NCBI RefSeq assembly: GCF_004331915.1
Contig: NZ_CP036528.1
Coordinates: 1,931,145-1,995,144, forward strand
Direction of reading: 5' to 3'
Length of the DNA: 64,000 bases
Source of the DNA: Ureibacillus thermophilus
Lineage (GTDB): Bacteria; Bacillota; Bacilli; Bacillales_A; Planococcaceae
The stretch's first letter is position 1. Each line of letters opens with the position of its first letter. A program made the position numbers and the translations under genes. Shown piece by piece: positions 19,633 to 29,446 of this stretch. The notes under the pieces are model-generated. The model ran no database searches. It saw only the letters and a program-made list of their open reading frames with translations, and had not been told where the DNA came from.

Positions 19633-20910
19633 ATGTCAGTGGAAAAAGTTTTGATGCCTCAATTGGGAGAAAGTGTAACAGAAGGAACAATTGAAAAATG
19701 GCTCGTCAAACCTGGAGAGTTTGTAAAAAAATACGAGCCGTTAGCGGAAGTGTTGACAGATAAAGTGAGCGCCGAAATTCCCTCTTCATTTACGGGTACG
19801 GTGAAAGAAATCCTCGGAAAAGAGGGGGAAACATATCCTGTTGGAGCGGTCATCTGCACGATTGAAACAGCTGAGGAAAAGTCATCGAACATCAGTGAAG
19901 CGATTCGCAATGCGACAAAATCTACTGTAAAAGTAAAATACAATGAATCAGGTTTTAGCGAATTCATTCCAAAACAAAAAAGCCGTTATTCTCCGGCGGT
20001 ATTGAAACTGGCGAGCGAACATCAAATCGATTTAGAAAAAGTTGCAGGGACGGGACTCAATGGCCGAATTACAAGAAAAGATATTTTAAAATATATCGAA
20101 TTGAAAAAAGAGGAAGGTAGTGTTGCAGTTCACAATCCAACAGCGGAAACGGTTCAATCCCAGCCATCAATCCCTGCACCATCAAAACCAATTGAAATCG
20201 AAGCAAGCGCTGGCGATGTGGAGATTCCAGTATCGGCTATTCGCCGCACGATCGCCAATAACATGGTTCAGAGCAAAGAAGAAATTCCCCATGCTTGGAT
20301 GATGGTGGAAGTGGACGTAACGAATTTAGTGAAATATCGCGAATCCATCAAGACGCAATTTAAAGAAAAAGAAGGATTCAACCTCACGTATTTTGCCTTT
20401 TTTATCAAAGCTGTTGCACAAGCATTGAAGGAATTTCCGATGCTCAATTCTGTTTGGGCGCAAGACAAAATTATTCAAAAAAAGGAAATTAATATTTCCA
20501 TTGCCGTAGCAACAGACGATGCCCTTTATGTGCCGGTCATCAAAAACGCCGATGAAAAATCCATTAAAGGAATTGCAAAAGAAATCCATGAACTCACGCA
20601 ACACGTGAAAAATGGCACATTAAAAAGCGAACATATCCAAGGGGGAACATTTACGGTCAATAATACCGGAACTTTTGGTTCTGTCCAATCGATGGGTATT
20701 ATCAATTATCCACAGGCAGCGATTTTGCAAGTGGAAGCCATTGTAAAAAGGCCGGTCATCATCGATAATATGATAGCCATCCGGGATATGGTGAATTTAT
20801 GCTTATCGATCGACCATCGAATTTTAGATGGATACGTTTGCGGAAAATTTCTTAATAGAGTAAAAAATATTCTCGAAAAAACAAAATATTCCGAAAAAAC
20901 AGTTTATTAA
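19633..20910 (+). CDS. bkdB: Branched-chain 2-oxo acid dehydrogenase E2 (lipoyl acyltransferase)
   Basis: Core of the Bkd complex; transfers the branched acyl group from lipoate to CoA. 425 residues. Lipoyl domain 1-77 with lipoylated Lys44 in LTDKVSAE, a short linker, E1/E3-binding domain about 117-155 (SPAVLKLASEHQIDLEKVAG), a second Pro-rich linker, and the catalytic domain about 195-425 ending with IDHRILDGYVCGKFL, which holds the HxxxDG acyltransferase motif. AGGGGGG ribosome binding site. The end of the operon is marked by a terminator. Confidence 0.95.
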   Translation: MSVEKVLMPQLGESVTEGTIEKWLVKPGEFVKKYEPLAEVLTDKVSAEIPSSFTGTVKEILGKEGETYPVGAVICTIETAEEKSSNISEAIRNATKSTVKVKYNESGFSEFIPKQKSRYSPAVLKLASEHQIDLEKVAGTGLNGRITRKDILKYIELKKEEGSVAVHNPTAETVQSQPSIPAPSKPIEIEASAGDVEIPVSAIRRTIANNMVQSKEEIPHAWMMVEVDVTNLVKYRESIKTQFKEKEGFNLTYFAFFIKAVAQALKEFPMLNSVWAQDKIIQKKEINISIAVATDDALYVPVIKNADEKSIKGIAKEIHELTQHVKNGTLKSEHIQGGTFTVNNTGTFGSVQSMGIINYPQAAILQVEAIVKRPVIIDNMIAIRDMVNLCLSIDHRILDGYVCGKFLNRVKNILEKTKYSEKTVY

Positions 20911-20916
20911 TAATTT

Positions 20917-20952
20917 AAAGAAGCCTTGTAAATCAAGGCTTTCTTTAATTTT
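20917..20952 (+). terminator. Rho-independent terminator after bkdB
   Basis: AAAGAAGCCTTG pairs with CAAGGCTTTCTTT (one bulged T), loop of five, followed by AATTTTT. Confidence 0.82.
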
Positions 20953-20961
20953 TGTACTTTA

Positions 20962-20989
20962 TTGGACAAGGTTTCTAATGTATTATAAG
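20962..20989 (+). promoter_or_regulatory. Promoter candidate for mutA-mutB-meaB
   Basis: TTGGAC-N16-TATAAG, one mismatch in each of the two hexamers, located 53 bases before mutA and immediately after the bkd terminator. Confidence 0.45.
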
Positions 20990-21041
20990 AATTATAAAAA
21001 TTATAATAAAGAAAAAAGGGGGAAGCTGTTTAGCGACAACT

Positions 21042-22733
21042 ATGTCAAACAACATGAATGAAATTGAATTTCCTACTGTTCGATATGACGAGTGGAAAGA
21101 AACAGCAATTAAAGCATTAAAGGGGAAGCCTTTTGAATCACTTTTCACAAAAACAATTGAAGGCATCACACTGCAACCGTTATATACACAAGAAATGCTG
21201 ATCGAAAAATTAGGGGATGAGTTGGAGAAACAAGTTTCTACAATCCGTTCGTTAAAAGCCTCTGATTCTATACAGGCAGCTCAAACAATTTACGGCGATA
21301 ATGATGAACAGTTTTTTGCTCATTTAAAAGACAGCGTTGAAAGAGGGAACGGCATCGTTACAATTGACAGCCGAGTGCTTGAGTGGAATGATGAAAATTT
21401 AAACGAACTCGCTAAATATTTGGTGGAATATCCATTTAAATTGTTTGTTCACGAAAACCGTATATTAGATGTATTTTCAATAATTCCATTCGAAGTACGC
21501 GAAAAAGTAAAAGGATATATTGTTTCAAAAGAAGCAGTTGAACTTTCGGATTATCCAAATGTCCGTACATTTGGAGCAGATACAGTTCCATACCATTATG
21601 AAGGTGCCCATGTTGTACAAGAATTAGCTCTTAGTTTAGCTCAGGCTGCAAAATATGCGGAGAAGTCTGAATCCTTTGAATCCTTTGCCAATAAATTTTT
21701 CGTTCATTTCGCGATTGATACACATTTCTTCCAAGAAATTGCAAAATTAAGAGCGTTCAAAGTATTATGGAAAGCCTTTTCCAAAGCTTACAATGCGGAA
21801 GCCGTTCCAGTTCCAGTGCTTGCTGAAACTTCCCTTCGCAGCTTCTCAAAATATGATATTTATGTAAATCTATTGCGCGCTGGCAATGAAGCGTTTGCTG
21901 CATTGATCGGCGGAGCGGATGCAATTACTGTATACCCATATGATGTATTGACTAAACCTACGGAACAATCCATCCGCATCGCAAGAAACGTTGTACTTGT
22001 ATTAAAAGAAGAATCTTTTGTAGATGATGTATTAGATCCTGCAGGCGGTTCTTATTTCATTGAAACATTAACGAGAGAATATGTGGAAAAAGCTTGGGAG
22101 TTATTCCTTCAAATTCAAGAAGCAGGCGGCATTGACGAATTCGAACAATCCGGCAAACTACAATCAGCATTAGAAGAAGTTTACAAAACACGCATCCAAC
22201 AAGTGGAAACAAGAAAACATTCATTAATCGGCACAAATATTTACGCAAACCCAGCGGATGCATTGCAAACGGTAACAAATCCGCTTTATGCAGACATTAA
22301 ACGCCTTGCTATACCATTTGAAACTCTTCGCGAACAATATGCGGGTGCAAATGTGAAAATCGGCATTTTAACTTACGGCAAATTAAAAGACTTCAAACCG
22401 CGCGCTGATTTCGTGGAAGGATTCTTTGCTACTGCTGGAGTTGTGCCAGTTAAATCCGGTGAAATTGAATCCATTGAGGATGCGAAAAAATGGCTTGCTG
22501 AAACAGATGCTGATTATGTAGTGATTGCTGCGACAAATGAACAAACAAAAGAAATCGTACCTGCATTATTAGAAAGCAAAAAAGAAAATCTCATTTTGGA
22601 TGTGGCAGGCAAATTCCCTGAAGAAGAACAAGAATGGTTATCTAAAGGGTTAAACGGATTTATTTATCTAGGTCAAAATATCGTGGAAAAGCTCTCTGCA
22701 CTTCTTGAAAGCTTGAAGGAGGTACAACGATGA
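21042..22733 (+). CDS. mutA: Methylmalonyl-CoA mutase small (non-catalytic) subunit
   Basis: Structural partner of MutB in adenosylcobalamin-dependent methylmalonyl-CoA mutase. 563 residues, lower similarity to the catalytic fold. It keeps the TIM-barrel region ([50 protein letters not shown]), but the C-terminal Rossmann domain (about 435-563) has no DxHxxG cobalamin-binding motif, as expected for the small subunit. Ribosome binding site AAAAAAGGGGG. Stop and mutB start overlap (ATGA), so subunit synthesis is coupled. Confidence 0.93.
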   Translation: MSNNMNEIEFPTVRYDEWKETAIKALKGKPFESLFTKTIEGITLQPLYTQEMLIEKLGDELEKQVSTIRSLKASDSIQAAQTIYGDNDEQFFAHLKDSVERGNGIVTIDSRVLEWNDENLNELAKYLVEYPFKLFVHENRILDVFSIIPFEVREKVKGYIVSKEAVELSDYPNVRTFGADTVPYHYEGAHVVQELALSLAQAAKYAEKSESFESFANKFFVHFAIDTHFFQEIAKLRAFKVLWKAFSKAYNAEAVPVPVLAETSLRSFSKYDIYVNLLRAGNEAFAALIGGADAITVYPYDVLTKPTEQSIRIARNVVLVLKEESFVDDVLDPAGGSYFIETLTREYVEKAWELFLQIQEAGGIDEFEQSGKLQSALEEVYKTRIQQVETRKHSLIGTNIYANPADALQTVTNPLYADIKRLAIPFETLREQYAGANVKIGILTYGKLKDFKPRADFVEGFFATAGVVPVKSGEIESIEDAKKWLAETDADYVVIAATNEQTKEIVPALLESKKENLILDVAGKFPEEEQEWLSKGLNGFIYLGQNIVEKLSALLESLKEVQR

Positions 22734-24877
22734 AAGCCAACTTTGAAACAGTCAATATCCATGAAGTTTTGGAAAACGAACAGCTTCAACCTTCCCATAC
22801 CTTTACAACAAATGAAGGAATTGAGGTAAACGAATTCTATACAAAAGAAGACATTAAAGACTTAAAGCATTTAAAAGATTATCCTGGTATCGCGCCAAAT
22901 ACCCGCGGACCATACCCAACGATGTATGTGGGACGTCCTTGGACGATTCGCCAATATGCAGGGTTTTCTACAGCGGAAGAATCCAATGCCTTCTATCGCA
23001 GAAATTTGGCAATGGGGCAAAAAGGATTATCTGTTGCCTTTGACTTGCCAACTCACCGCGGATATGACTCCGACCATCCTCGCGTAAAAGGGGACGTGGG
23101 AAAAGCGGGCGTTGCCATTGACTCTGTGGAAGATATGAAAATTTTGTTTGATGGCATTCCGCTTGACCAAATGTCCGTTTCTATGACGATGAACGGGGCC
23201 GTTATTCCAATCATGGCCTTCTACATTGTAGCGGCTGAGGAGCAGGGAGTAACGCCGGAAAAACTTGCTGGTACAATCCAAAACGATATTTTGAAAGAGT
23301 ATATGGTGCGTAATACGTACATATATCCTCCAGAAATGTCGATGAAAATCATTGCGGACATTTTCGAATATACAAGTAAAAATATGCCGAAATTTAATTC
23401 TATTTCCATTTCCGGTTATCACATCCAGGAAGCTGGGGCAACAGCTGATATTGAGTTGGCTTATACTTTGGCTGACGGACTTGAATATGTCCGGACAGGA
23501 TTAAAAGCTGGCATCGACATCGATTCCTTTGCGCCACGGCTTTCCTTCTTCTGGGGAATCGGTATGAACTACTTCATGGAAGTAGCAAAAATGCGTGCAG
23601 CTCGCCGCATTTGGGCGCAAATGATGAGCACATTCAATCCGAAAAATCCAAAAAGTTTGGCATTAAGAACACACTCCCAAACTTCCGGTTGGTCTTTGAC
23701 AGAACAAGATCCGTTCAACAACGTAACTCGTACGTTAATTGAAGCGAATGCTGCGGCAATGGGTCATACGCAAAGCTTGCATACAAACTCTCTTGATGAA
23801 GCTATTGCGCTTCCAACAGACTTCTCAGCTCGCATTGCCCGCAATACGCAATTATTCTTGCAAGAAGAAACATTGATGACAAAAGTTATCGATCCATGGG
23901 GCGGATCTTATTATGTAGAAAAATTAACAGATGAGTTAACGAAACGCGCTTGGGAATTAATTAAAGAAATCGAAGACCTTGGCGGCATGGCAAAAGCCAT
24001 TGAAACAGGCTTGCCAAAAATGAAAGTAGAAGAATCTGCTGCTAAACGCCAGGCAAAAATTGATTCAAAAGAGGAAACAATTGTCGGCGTAAACAAATAT
24101 ACATTAGACTATGAAGAACCAATCGATATTTTGGATATCGATAATACTCTCGTACGCCAAAAACAAATTGAACGTATTCAAAAAATTAAAGCAGAACGTA
24201 ATGAAGAAGAAGTGCAAAGACATCTTGAGCGCTTAACGAAAGCGGCTGCCACTGGAGAAGAAAATATGCTTGCGGTTGCAGTAGATGCAGCTAGAGCCCG
24301 TGCAACACTTGGAGAAATTTCCGACGCCATCGAAAAAGTATGCGGACGCCACCAAGCAGTGATTCGCTCCATTTCTGGCGTATATTCATCCAATTTCTCC
24401 GACAATGAATTAATTGAACAAGTGAAACAAATGACAGATGAATTCTTAGAAAACGAAGGTCGTCGTCCACGTATTTTAATTGCGAAAATGGGTCAAGACG
24501 GACATGACCGCGGTGCGAAAGTAGTTGCTACGGGTTATGCAGACCTTGGCTTTGACGTGGATATTTCGCCATTGTTCTTAACACCTCAAGAAGCGGCTCA
24601 AATGGCAGTAGAAAACGACGTTCATTGCGTCGGCGTTTCTTCCTTGGCTGCGGGTCATAAAACATTAGTGCCTGAATTAATTGAAGAATTGAAAAAATTA
24701 GGAAGAGAAGACATTATCGTCGTAGTTGGCGGGGTTATCCCTGCACAAGATTATCAATTCTTATATGACAATGGCGTATCAGCAATCTTTGGACCAGGAA
24801 CAGTAATTCCTGTTGCTGCAATTAAAATCATTGAAGAAATTTATCGACGCTTAGGATACGAGGAAGTGTCTGAATGA
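22730..24877 (+). CDS. mutB: Methylmalonyl-CoA mutase large (catalytic) subunit
   Basis: Adenosylcobalamin enzyme that isomerises methylmalonyl-CoA to succinyl-CoA. 715 residues. The substrate barrel spans about 45-410 ([53 protein letters not shown]); the cobalamin domain is C-terminal with [11 protein letters not shown] near residue 590, whose His is the lower cobalt ligand, and [10 protein letters not shown] plus GGVIPAQDY later. Overlaps mutA and meaB by four bases each. The B12 biosynthetic operon 4 kb downstream makes its cofactor. Confidence 0.97.
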   Translation: MKANFETVNIHEVLENEQLQPSHTFTTNEGIEVNEFYTKEDIKDLKHLKDYPGIAPNTRGPYPTMYVGRPWTIRQYAGFSTAEESNAFYRRNLAMGQKGLSVAFDLPTHRGYDSDHPRVKGDVGKAGVAIDSVEDMKILFDGIPLDQMSVSMTMNGAVIPIMAFYIVAAEEQGVTPEKLAGTIQNDILKEYMVRNTYIYPPEMSMKIIADIFEYTSKNMPKFNSISISGYHIQEAGATADIELAYTLADGLEYVRTGLKAGIDIDSFAPRLSFFWGIGMNYFMEVAKMRAARRIWAQMMSTFNPKNPKSLALRTHSQTSGWSLTEQDPFNNVTRTLIEANAAAMGHTQSLHTNSLDEAIALPTDFSARIARNTQLFLQEETLMTKVIDPWGGSYYVEKLTDELTKRAWELIKEIEDLGGMAKAIETGLPKMKVEESAAKRQAKIDSKEETIVGVNKYTLDYEEPIDILDIDNTLVRQKQIERIQKIKAERNEEEVQRHLERLTKAAATGEENMLAVAVDAARARATLGEISDAIEKVCGRHQAVIRSISGVYSSNFSDNELIEQVKQMTDEFLENEGRRPRILIAKMGQDGHDRGAKVVATGYADLGFDVDISPLFLTPQEAAQMAVENDVHCVGVSSLAAGHKTLVPELIEELKKLGREDIIVVVGGVIPAQDYQFLYDNGVSAIFGPGTVIPVAAIKIIEEIYRRLGYEEVSE

Positions 24878-25962
24878 GAGATGAAAAGAGCGCTGAAGAG
24901 ACAGCTTTACATGTCATGAAGGGCATTGAAAGCAAGCATGACGGAATGACGTATGTTGCGCCAAAGAAGTTCCGAAAAAAGCAAAAACAACAAATTGATC
25001 TACCTCAATTAGCGAGTGAAGTGCGGGAAGGGAACCGCACTTCACTTTCCAAAGCAATCACGTTGATTGAAAGTTCCAACCCGGATCATAAAGTGTTAGC
25101 CCAAAAACTATTGCAAGACCTTTTGCCGTATACAGGCAATAGTATTCGTATCGGTATTACCGGTGTTCCGGGGGCAGGTAAAAGTACATTTATTGAAGCC
25201 TTTGGTACAATGCTTTGCGACATGGGAAAAAAGGTGGCTGTACTTGCCATTGACCCAAGTTCGACCATTTCTGGTGGAAGCGTTTTAGGAGATAAAACGC
25301 GGATGGAAAACTTAAGCCGCCATGAAAATGCCTTTGTCCGCCCATCGCCAAGTGCAGGAACTCTCGGCGGGGTTCATAAGAAAACAAGGGAGACAATGCT
25401 GCTTTGTGAAGCAGCGGGCTATGATGTAATTCTTATTGAAACGGTTGGCGTTGGGCAAAGTGAAACGTATGTGCGCGGGATGGTAGACTTTTTCTTGCTT
25501 CTTGTTTTAACCGGTGCAGGAGATGAACTGCAAGGCATGAAAAAGGGAATTATGGAGCTGGCGGATGGGATTGTAGTTCATAAAGCGGATGGCGATAATG
25601 TGGAAAAAGCCAAAAAAACCGTTAGCGAATACAAGAAGATTTTGCATTTGTTGCAGCCAGCAACGCCGGGATGGCTTTCTCAAGCCCTTGCGGTATCATC
25701 TTATGAGAAAATCGGGCTAAAGGATGTTTGGGAAATGATTGGATCCTTTGAAAAACAGATGAAGGAATCCGGTTATTGGTATATCCGTAGAAAGGAACAA
25801 ACGAGCGATTGGTTTTATTCCATGATTCATGACCATTTAATCGATTCATTTTTTGGCAAGAAAGAAAACAAAGAGTTAGTGAAACGATTAGAAGAAGAAA
25901 TTTTACAAGGGAAGCTTACGGTCACTCAAGGAATTCACCAACTATTCCCTGAAAATGGCTAA
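24874..25962 (+). CDS. meaB: Methylmalonyl-CoA mutase chaperone GTPase MeaB
   Basis: G3E-family GTPase that gates cofactor loading and protects methylmalonyl-CoA mutase. 362 residues. Walker [16 protein letters not shown] lies near residue 95; [21 protein letters not shown] is the switch region with the Mg ligand; ETVGVGQSE is the Walker B/switch III area and VVHKADGDN the NKxD-equivalent motif. The first 70 residues are charged and variable, the C-terminal helices dimerise. ATGA overlap with mutB. Sometimes annotated ArgK; the context fixes the mutase role. Confidence 0.94.
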   Translation: MRDEKSAEETALHVMKGIESKHDGMTYVAPKKFRKKQKQQIDLPQLASEVREGNRTSLSKAITLIESSNPDHKVLAQKLLQDLLPYTGNSIRIGITGVPGAGKSTFIEAFGTMLCDMGKKVAVLAIDPSSTISGGSVLGDKTRMENLSRHENAFVRPSPSAGTLGGVHKKTRETMLLCEAAGYDVILIETVGVGQSETYVRGMVDFFLLLVLTGAGDELQGMKKGIMELADGIVVHKADGDNVEKAKKTVSEYKKILHLLQPATPGWLSQALAVSSYEKIGLKDVWEMIGSFEKQMKESGYWYIRRKEQTSDWFYSMIHDHLIDSFFGKKENKELVKRLEEEILQGKLTVTQGIHQLFPENG

Positions 25963-26072
25963 ATTGAAACCGTAATCCATTGAATGGGTATTTCATTTCT
26001 TCCTTTTCGAATTTGCTATGAACTCTTTTGTTCACTATGCTAAAATGAATAATTGAAAGGAGAATGAATAAC

Positions 26073-26510
26073 ATGATGGATTACGATTTATTTATGCAAG
26101 AAATTATCACAACAGCCCGTGCCGAAATGGAAGCGGCGGGATATGAGCAGCTAAGAACGCCTGAAGAGGTGGAAAAAGCTTTTGCACGCCCTGGGACAAC
26201 CCTTGTTATGATCAACTCTGTATGCGGTTGTGCGGGTGGAATTGCACGTCCTGCAGCAGCTAACGCCATCCATTATGATAAACGGCCAGATCATTTAGTA
26301 ACCGTTTTCGCTGGACAAGATAAAGAAGCAACAGCAGCTGCACGCGCGCACTTTGGAGATGAGCACATTCCTTCCTCTCCAGCCTTTGTCTTATTGAAAG
26401 ATGGTAAAGTGGTGGCGGATATCCCACGCCATGAGATTGAAGGGCATGATGTAATGTCTGTCATCACGAATTTGCAGGCTTATTTTGAAGAATATTGCGA
26501 TGAAGTTTAA
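26073..26510 (+). CDS. brxB: Bacilliredoxin BrxB (YqiW/YphP family)
   Basis: Thioredoxin-like protein that removes bacillithiol from mixed disulfides on proteins. 145 residues from the ATG at 26073; GAAAGGAG is ten bases upstream, whereas the in-frame ATG at 26064 would sit one base from it. The CGC active site is in [15 protein letters not shown] (about residues 48-62), the defining bacilliredoxin motif. [21 protein letters not shown] and [13 protein letters not shown] follow. B. subtilis yqiW lies in the same neighbourhood after the bkd operon. Ends at a terminator. Confidence 0.93.
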   Translation: MMDYDLFMQEIITTARAEMEAAGYEQLRTPEEVEKAFARPGTTLVMINSVCGCAGGIARPAAANAIHYDKRPDHLVTVFAGQDKEATAAARAHFGDEHIPSSPAFVLLKDGKVVADIPRHEIEGHDVMSVITNLQAYFEEYCDEV

Positions 26511-26518
26511 TGAAATGA

Positions 26519-26575
26519 AGAATCCGCATACTAATTTTCTCCGCAATAGTATGGCGGATTCTACATTTTGTCTTT
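26519..26575 (+). terminator. Terminator after brxB
   Basis: AGAATCCGC pairs with GCGGATTCT at the base of a longer arm, followed by ACATTTTGTCTTTTT. The T tract is interrupted. Confidence 0.6.
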
Positions 26576-26689
26576 TTATAGATTCAGAGCCAATTCTATT
26601 TTCTGAAATCATAAAATTTTATCAGTATCCTGAATATTATTTCTAAAATCTGTTATGATACAGTTTAAAGGGCTAAAAAATGTTTTTTT

Positions 26690-26729
26690 AACAAAATAAA
26701 AAATAGCGATTACTTAATCGTAACCGCTG
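26690..26729 (-). terminator. Terminator of the Prli42-like gene
   Basis: On the minus strand AGCGGTTAC pairs with GTAATCGCT (one G-U pair), followed by ATTTTTTATTTT. It lies eight bases after the small gene's stop. Confidence 0.7.
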
Positions 26730-26736
26730 TTTGCTG

Positions 26737-26832
26737 TTAGAAAAATGTCGCTAATCCAAATGCGATTGTGGATAGTAACATAATTGCAATCATCGCATAC
26801 ACAACTATTTTTTGAAATTTTTTATTGCTCAT
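26737..26832 (-). CDS. prli42: Prli42-like stressosome-associated miniprotein (31 aa)
   Basis: A 32-codon frame reading MSNKKFQKIVVYAMIAIMLL followed by STIAFGLATFF, i.e. a short basic N-terminus (KK..K) and one transmembrane helix from about residue 8 to 29. This matches the pattern of Prli42, the Listeria/Bacillus miniprotein that anchors the stressosome through RsbR at the membrane. An AAAGGAGAG site lies 11 bases before the ATG and a matching terminator follows the stop. It converges with brxB. Such genes are usually missed because of size. The family call rests on size, topology and the SNKK start. Confidence 0.72.
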   Translation of the reverse strand: MSNKKFQKIVVYAMIAIMLLSTIAFGLATFF

Positions 26833-26957
26833 TTTCTCGCTCTCTCCTTTTTTTCATAGATTTAGTTTATCAAATTTGAAAAATTTCTCAAGTACGTAGC
26901 GTAATTTTCGCAAATTCGCTACAATAGGTTATGTACTATAACAGAAGGGGTGTCATC

Positions 26958-27374
26958 ATGGAAAAAGTCGATCATATAGGGATAGCCGTAAAAAACCTAG
27001 ACGAATCAGTGAAATATTATACTGAAGTGTTAGGTTTAAAACTAGAAAGAATTGAAGAAGTTCCAACTCAAAATGTGCGTGTAGCGTTTATTGATGCCGG
27101 AAACGTACATATTGAATTGTTGCAGCCATTAAGCGAAGAAGGAGCCATTTACAATCATATTCAAAAACGTGGCGAAGGAATTCAACACATTTGCTTCAAA
27201 GTGGAGAATATTCGTGAAAAAATGGCGGAATTAAAAGAAAAAGGGGTTCGCCTCCTTTCAGAAGAACCGATTCCTGCTGCCGGTGGTGCAGAAGCTTGCT
27301 TTATTCATCCAAAAGATAGTTTTGGAGTTTTATATGAACTATATGAAAAAAATGGAAAAGGGGTTAATGAATAA
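26958..27374 (+). CDS. mce: Methylmalonyl-CoA epimerase
   Basis: VOC-fold metalloenzyme that interconverts (S)- and (R)-methylmalonyl-CoA, linking carboxylase to mutase. 138 residues from the ATG at 26958 (AGAAGGGG upstream; an earlier in-frame start has none). VDHIGIAVKNLDES at the N-terminus carries the first metal His, HICFKVENI the second, and FIHPKDSFGVLYELYE the C-terminal Glu ligand. B. subtilis YqjC is the corresponding gene. The stop shares one base with the pccB start (TAATG). Confidence 0.93.
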   Translation: MEKVDHIGIAVKNLDESVKYYTEVLGLKLERIEEVPTQNVRVAFIDAGNVHIELLQPLSEEGAIYNHIQKRGEGIQHICFKVENIREKMAELKEKGVRLLSEEPIPAAGGAEACFIHPKDSFGVLYELYEKNGKGVNE

Positions 27375-28921
27375 TGGATATGCTAGATAAAATTGATGAA
27401 ATGTATGACCGAAAAAGGGAGATTTACTTAGGCGGCGGCGACAAACGCATTGCAAAGCAGCATGAAAAAGGCAAACTCACTGCCCGTGAGCGAATTGATT
27501 TATTGTTAGATGAAGGTACTTTTGTCGAAATTAATCCATTTATTACTCACCGTGTTACAGATTTCGGCATGGGTGAACAAAAAGGGCCTGGTGACGGCGT
27601 TGTAACAGGTTATGGTAAAGTCAACGGCCGCCCTGTATATTTATTTGCTCAAGATTTCACAGTGTTCGGTGGTGCATTAGGCGAAATGCACGCGAAAAAA
27701 ATTGCGGCGGTAATGGATTTAGCAGCGAAAAACGGTGCCCCATTCATCGGCATCAATGACTCTGGCGGCGCCCGCATTCAAGAAGGCGTACTTTCATTAG
27801 ACGGCTATGGCCACATTTTCTACCGTAACTCCATTTATTCTGGAGTAATTCCGCAAATCTCTGTAATCATGGGTCCATGTGCAGGTGGAGCAGTATATTC
27901 ACCAGCGATTACTGACTTTATTTTAATGGTGGACAAAACTTCTCAAATGTTCATTACGGGTCCAAAAGTAATTGAAGCGGTTACAGGAGAAAAAATATCG
28001 TCAGAAGATTTAGGCGGTTCAAAAGTGCATAACTCTATCAGCGGTAATGCCCATTTCCGTGCTCCTTCTGAAGAAGAAGCGATTCAACAAATTAGAAGAT
28101 TATTAAGCTACTTACCGCAAAACTATAAAGAAAAACCAATTCGTTTGCCACGTCCAGAAGGCGATGATTGGCGTCCTGAATTAATTGACGTTGTGCCAAT
28201 CGAACCAACTCGTCCATATGATGTTCGTAAAGTAATTGAGCAAGTGGTGGATGAAGGTTCCTTCATGGAAGTGCATTCAGAATTTGCGAAAAACATCGTC
28301 GTTGGATTTGCACGCATTGGAGGTTATTCAGTAGGGCTTGTATGTAACCAGCCTAAAGCTTTAGCTGGAGGACTTGATATCGATTCATCCGACAAAGCGT
28401 CCAGATTCATTCGCACTTGCGATGCATTCAATATTCCAATCATTACATTTGAAGACGTGTCAGGATTCTTCCCAGGCGTTAAACAAGAACATGGCGGTAT
28501 CATCCGTCACGGTGCAAAAATCTTGTATGCTTATTCTGAAGCAACAGTGCCAAAAATTACTGTAATTTTACGTAAAGCATACGGCGGTGCATACGTGGCA
28601 TTGAACTCTAAATCCATCGGTGCCGACCTTGTATTTGCTTGGCCAAATGCAGAAATCGCTGTAATGGGTGCTGCGGGTGCGGCAAATATCATCTTTGCAA
28701 ACGAAATTGCCAATTCCCCAGATCCAGAAAAAACACGCCAAGAAAAAATTGAAGAATATAAAGAAAAATTCGCAAATCCTTACGTTGCTGCTTCACTTGG
28801 AATGGTGGATGACGTCATCGATCCAAGAGAAACGCGCATTAAGTTAATTCAAGGATTAGAAATGCTTGAAAATAAAGAAGAATCAAGACCTAAGAAAAAA
28901 CACGGAAATATTCCGCTATAA
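27374..28921 (+). CDS. pccB: Acyl-CoA carboxyltransferase, propionyl-CoA carboxylase beta type (YqjD-like)
   Basis: Biotin-dependent carboxyltransferase; context indicates propionyl-CoA to methylmalonyl-CoA. 515 residues with two crotonase-like halves: SGGARIQEGVLSLDGYGHIF and GPCAGGAVYSPAITDF in the N half, GGLDIDSSDKASRFIRTCDA and RKAYGGAYVALNSK in the C half. The same family includes the decarboxylase subunit MmdA. No biotin carboxylase or biotin carrier gene lies nearby, so it must use a subunit encoded elsewhere. Overlaps mce by one base; strong terminator follows. Confidence 0.9.
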   Translation: MDMLDKIDEMYDRKREIYLGGGDKRIAKQHEKGKLTARERIDLLLDEGTFVEINPFITHRVTDFGMGEQKGPGDGVVTGYGKVNGRPVYLFAQDFTVFGGALGEMHAKKIAAVMDLAAKNGAPFIGINDSGGARIQEGVLSLDGYGHIFYRNSIYSGVIPQISVIMGPCAGGAVYSPAITDFILMVDKTSQMFITGPKVIEAVTGEKISSEDLGGSKVHNSISGNAHFRAPSEEEAIQQIRRLLSYLPQNYKEKPIRLPRPEGDDWRPELIDVVPIEPTRPYDVRKVIEQVVDEGSFMEVHSEFAKNIVVGFARIGGYSVGLVCNQPKALAGGLDIDSSDKASRFIRTCDAFNIPIITFEDVSGFFPGVKQEHGGIIRHGAKILYAYSEATVPKITVILRKAYGGAYVALNSKSIGADLVFAWPNAEIAVMGAAGAANIIFANEIANSPDPEKTRQEKIEEYKEKFANPYVAASLGMVDDVIDPRETRIKLIQGLEMLENKEESRPKKKHGNIPL

Positions 28922-28941
28922 TCCAATGCATACGAACATTT

Positions 28942-28978
28942 GTAGTACAAGCCAATCCCGGTTTGTACTACTTTTTTT
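28942..28978 (+). terminator. Rho-independent terminator after pccB
   Basis: GTAGTACAA and TTGTACTAC form a perfect nine-base stem with a 12-base loop, followed by seven T residues. Confidence 0.9.
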
Positions 28979-29093
28979 CTAAAAATTTTAAATAGGTTAT
29001 CTATTTTGATACAAAAGAAAGCAAAAATCTTCATTTTGTAATGGCTGAAAGAAAAAATGAGTTGTCAAATTTTTAATTCTATTTAGAAAGATA

Positions 29094-29122
29094 TAGAAAT
29101 TTTTGAATCTATATGCTACAAT
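29094..29122 (+). promoter_or_regulatory. Promoter candidate for the cobalamin operon leader
   Basis: TAGAAA-N17-TACAAT, where the -10 has the extended TGC in front (TGCTACAAT). It lies 28 bases upstream of the riboswitch P1 stem, so the transcript would begin just before the aptamer. Confidence 0.5.
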
Positions 29123-29149
29123 GCTATTAAATTTCAACAATTGAATATT

Positions 29150-29305
29150 CCATACGGTGCTAATGAAAATTAGCTTAATAGGGAAACTAGTGAAAATCTA
29201 GTGCGGTCCCGCCACTGTGAAGAGGAGCTCAAAATCAAATGCCACTGTGAAAATGGGAAGGCGATTTTGAAGCGATGAATCTAAGCCAGGAGACCTGCCG
29301 TATGG
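29150..29305 (+). promoter_or_regulatory. Cobalamin (AdoCbl) riboswitch aptamer
   Basis: All conserved blocks are present in order: P1 arm CCATACGG (29150-29157), GGTGC, AATAGGGAA, a small hairpin ACTAG/CTAGT, GCGGTCCCGCCACTGTGA, an accessory arm with GCCACTG and GGGAAGGCG, then the B12 box AAGCCAGGAGACCTGCC and the closing P1 arm CCGTATGG (29298-29305). It lies upstream of cbiM with no intervening gene. By analogy with known examples, cobalamin binding would shut off the operon. Confidence 0.96.
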
Positions 29306-29314
29306 AGTGGATGG

Positions 29315-29415
29315 TAGTGTCCTACGAGGATAGGTACACGAATAGGCATCATACTAGCATTATGCGTATCGTTATGCCTTGTTGTGGGACACTGCTATTT
29401 TAGCAGTGTTTTTTT
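29315..29415 (+). promoter_or_regulatory. Riboswitch expression platform: terminator and alternative antiterminator helix
   Basis: The terminator is ACACTGCTA / TAGCAGTGT (29389-29409) with a 3-base loop and a run of T. Bases 29315-29326 (TAGTGTCCTACG) can pair with 29383-29394 (TGTGGGACACTG), a 12-pair helix with three G-U pairs at its margins and inside, which would take away the 5' half of the terminator stem. Between them AGGCAT / ATGCCT can form an inner hairpin. The terminator is clear; the switch mechanism is inferred from pairing. Confidence 0.8.
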
Positions 29416-29446
29416 ATTATTCATATATTTTTTTAGGAGGGTTTTT

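Noticed and set aside
23027-23422. 131-codon open frame antisense to mutB
   Set aside because: No ribosome binding site or recognisable domain; it mirrors the codon bias of mutB on the other strand.
29220-29275. Second, tandem cobalamin aptamer suggested by the repeated GCCACTGTGA
   Set aside because: Only one B12 box and one P1 stem exist; the second GCCACTG belongs to the accessory arm of the same aptamer.
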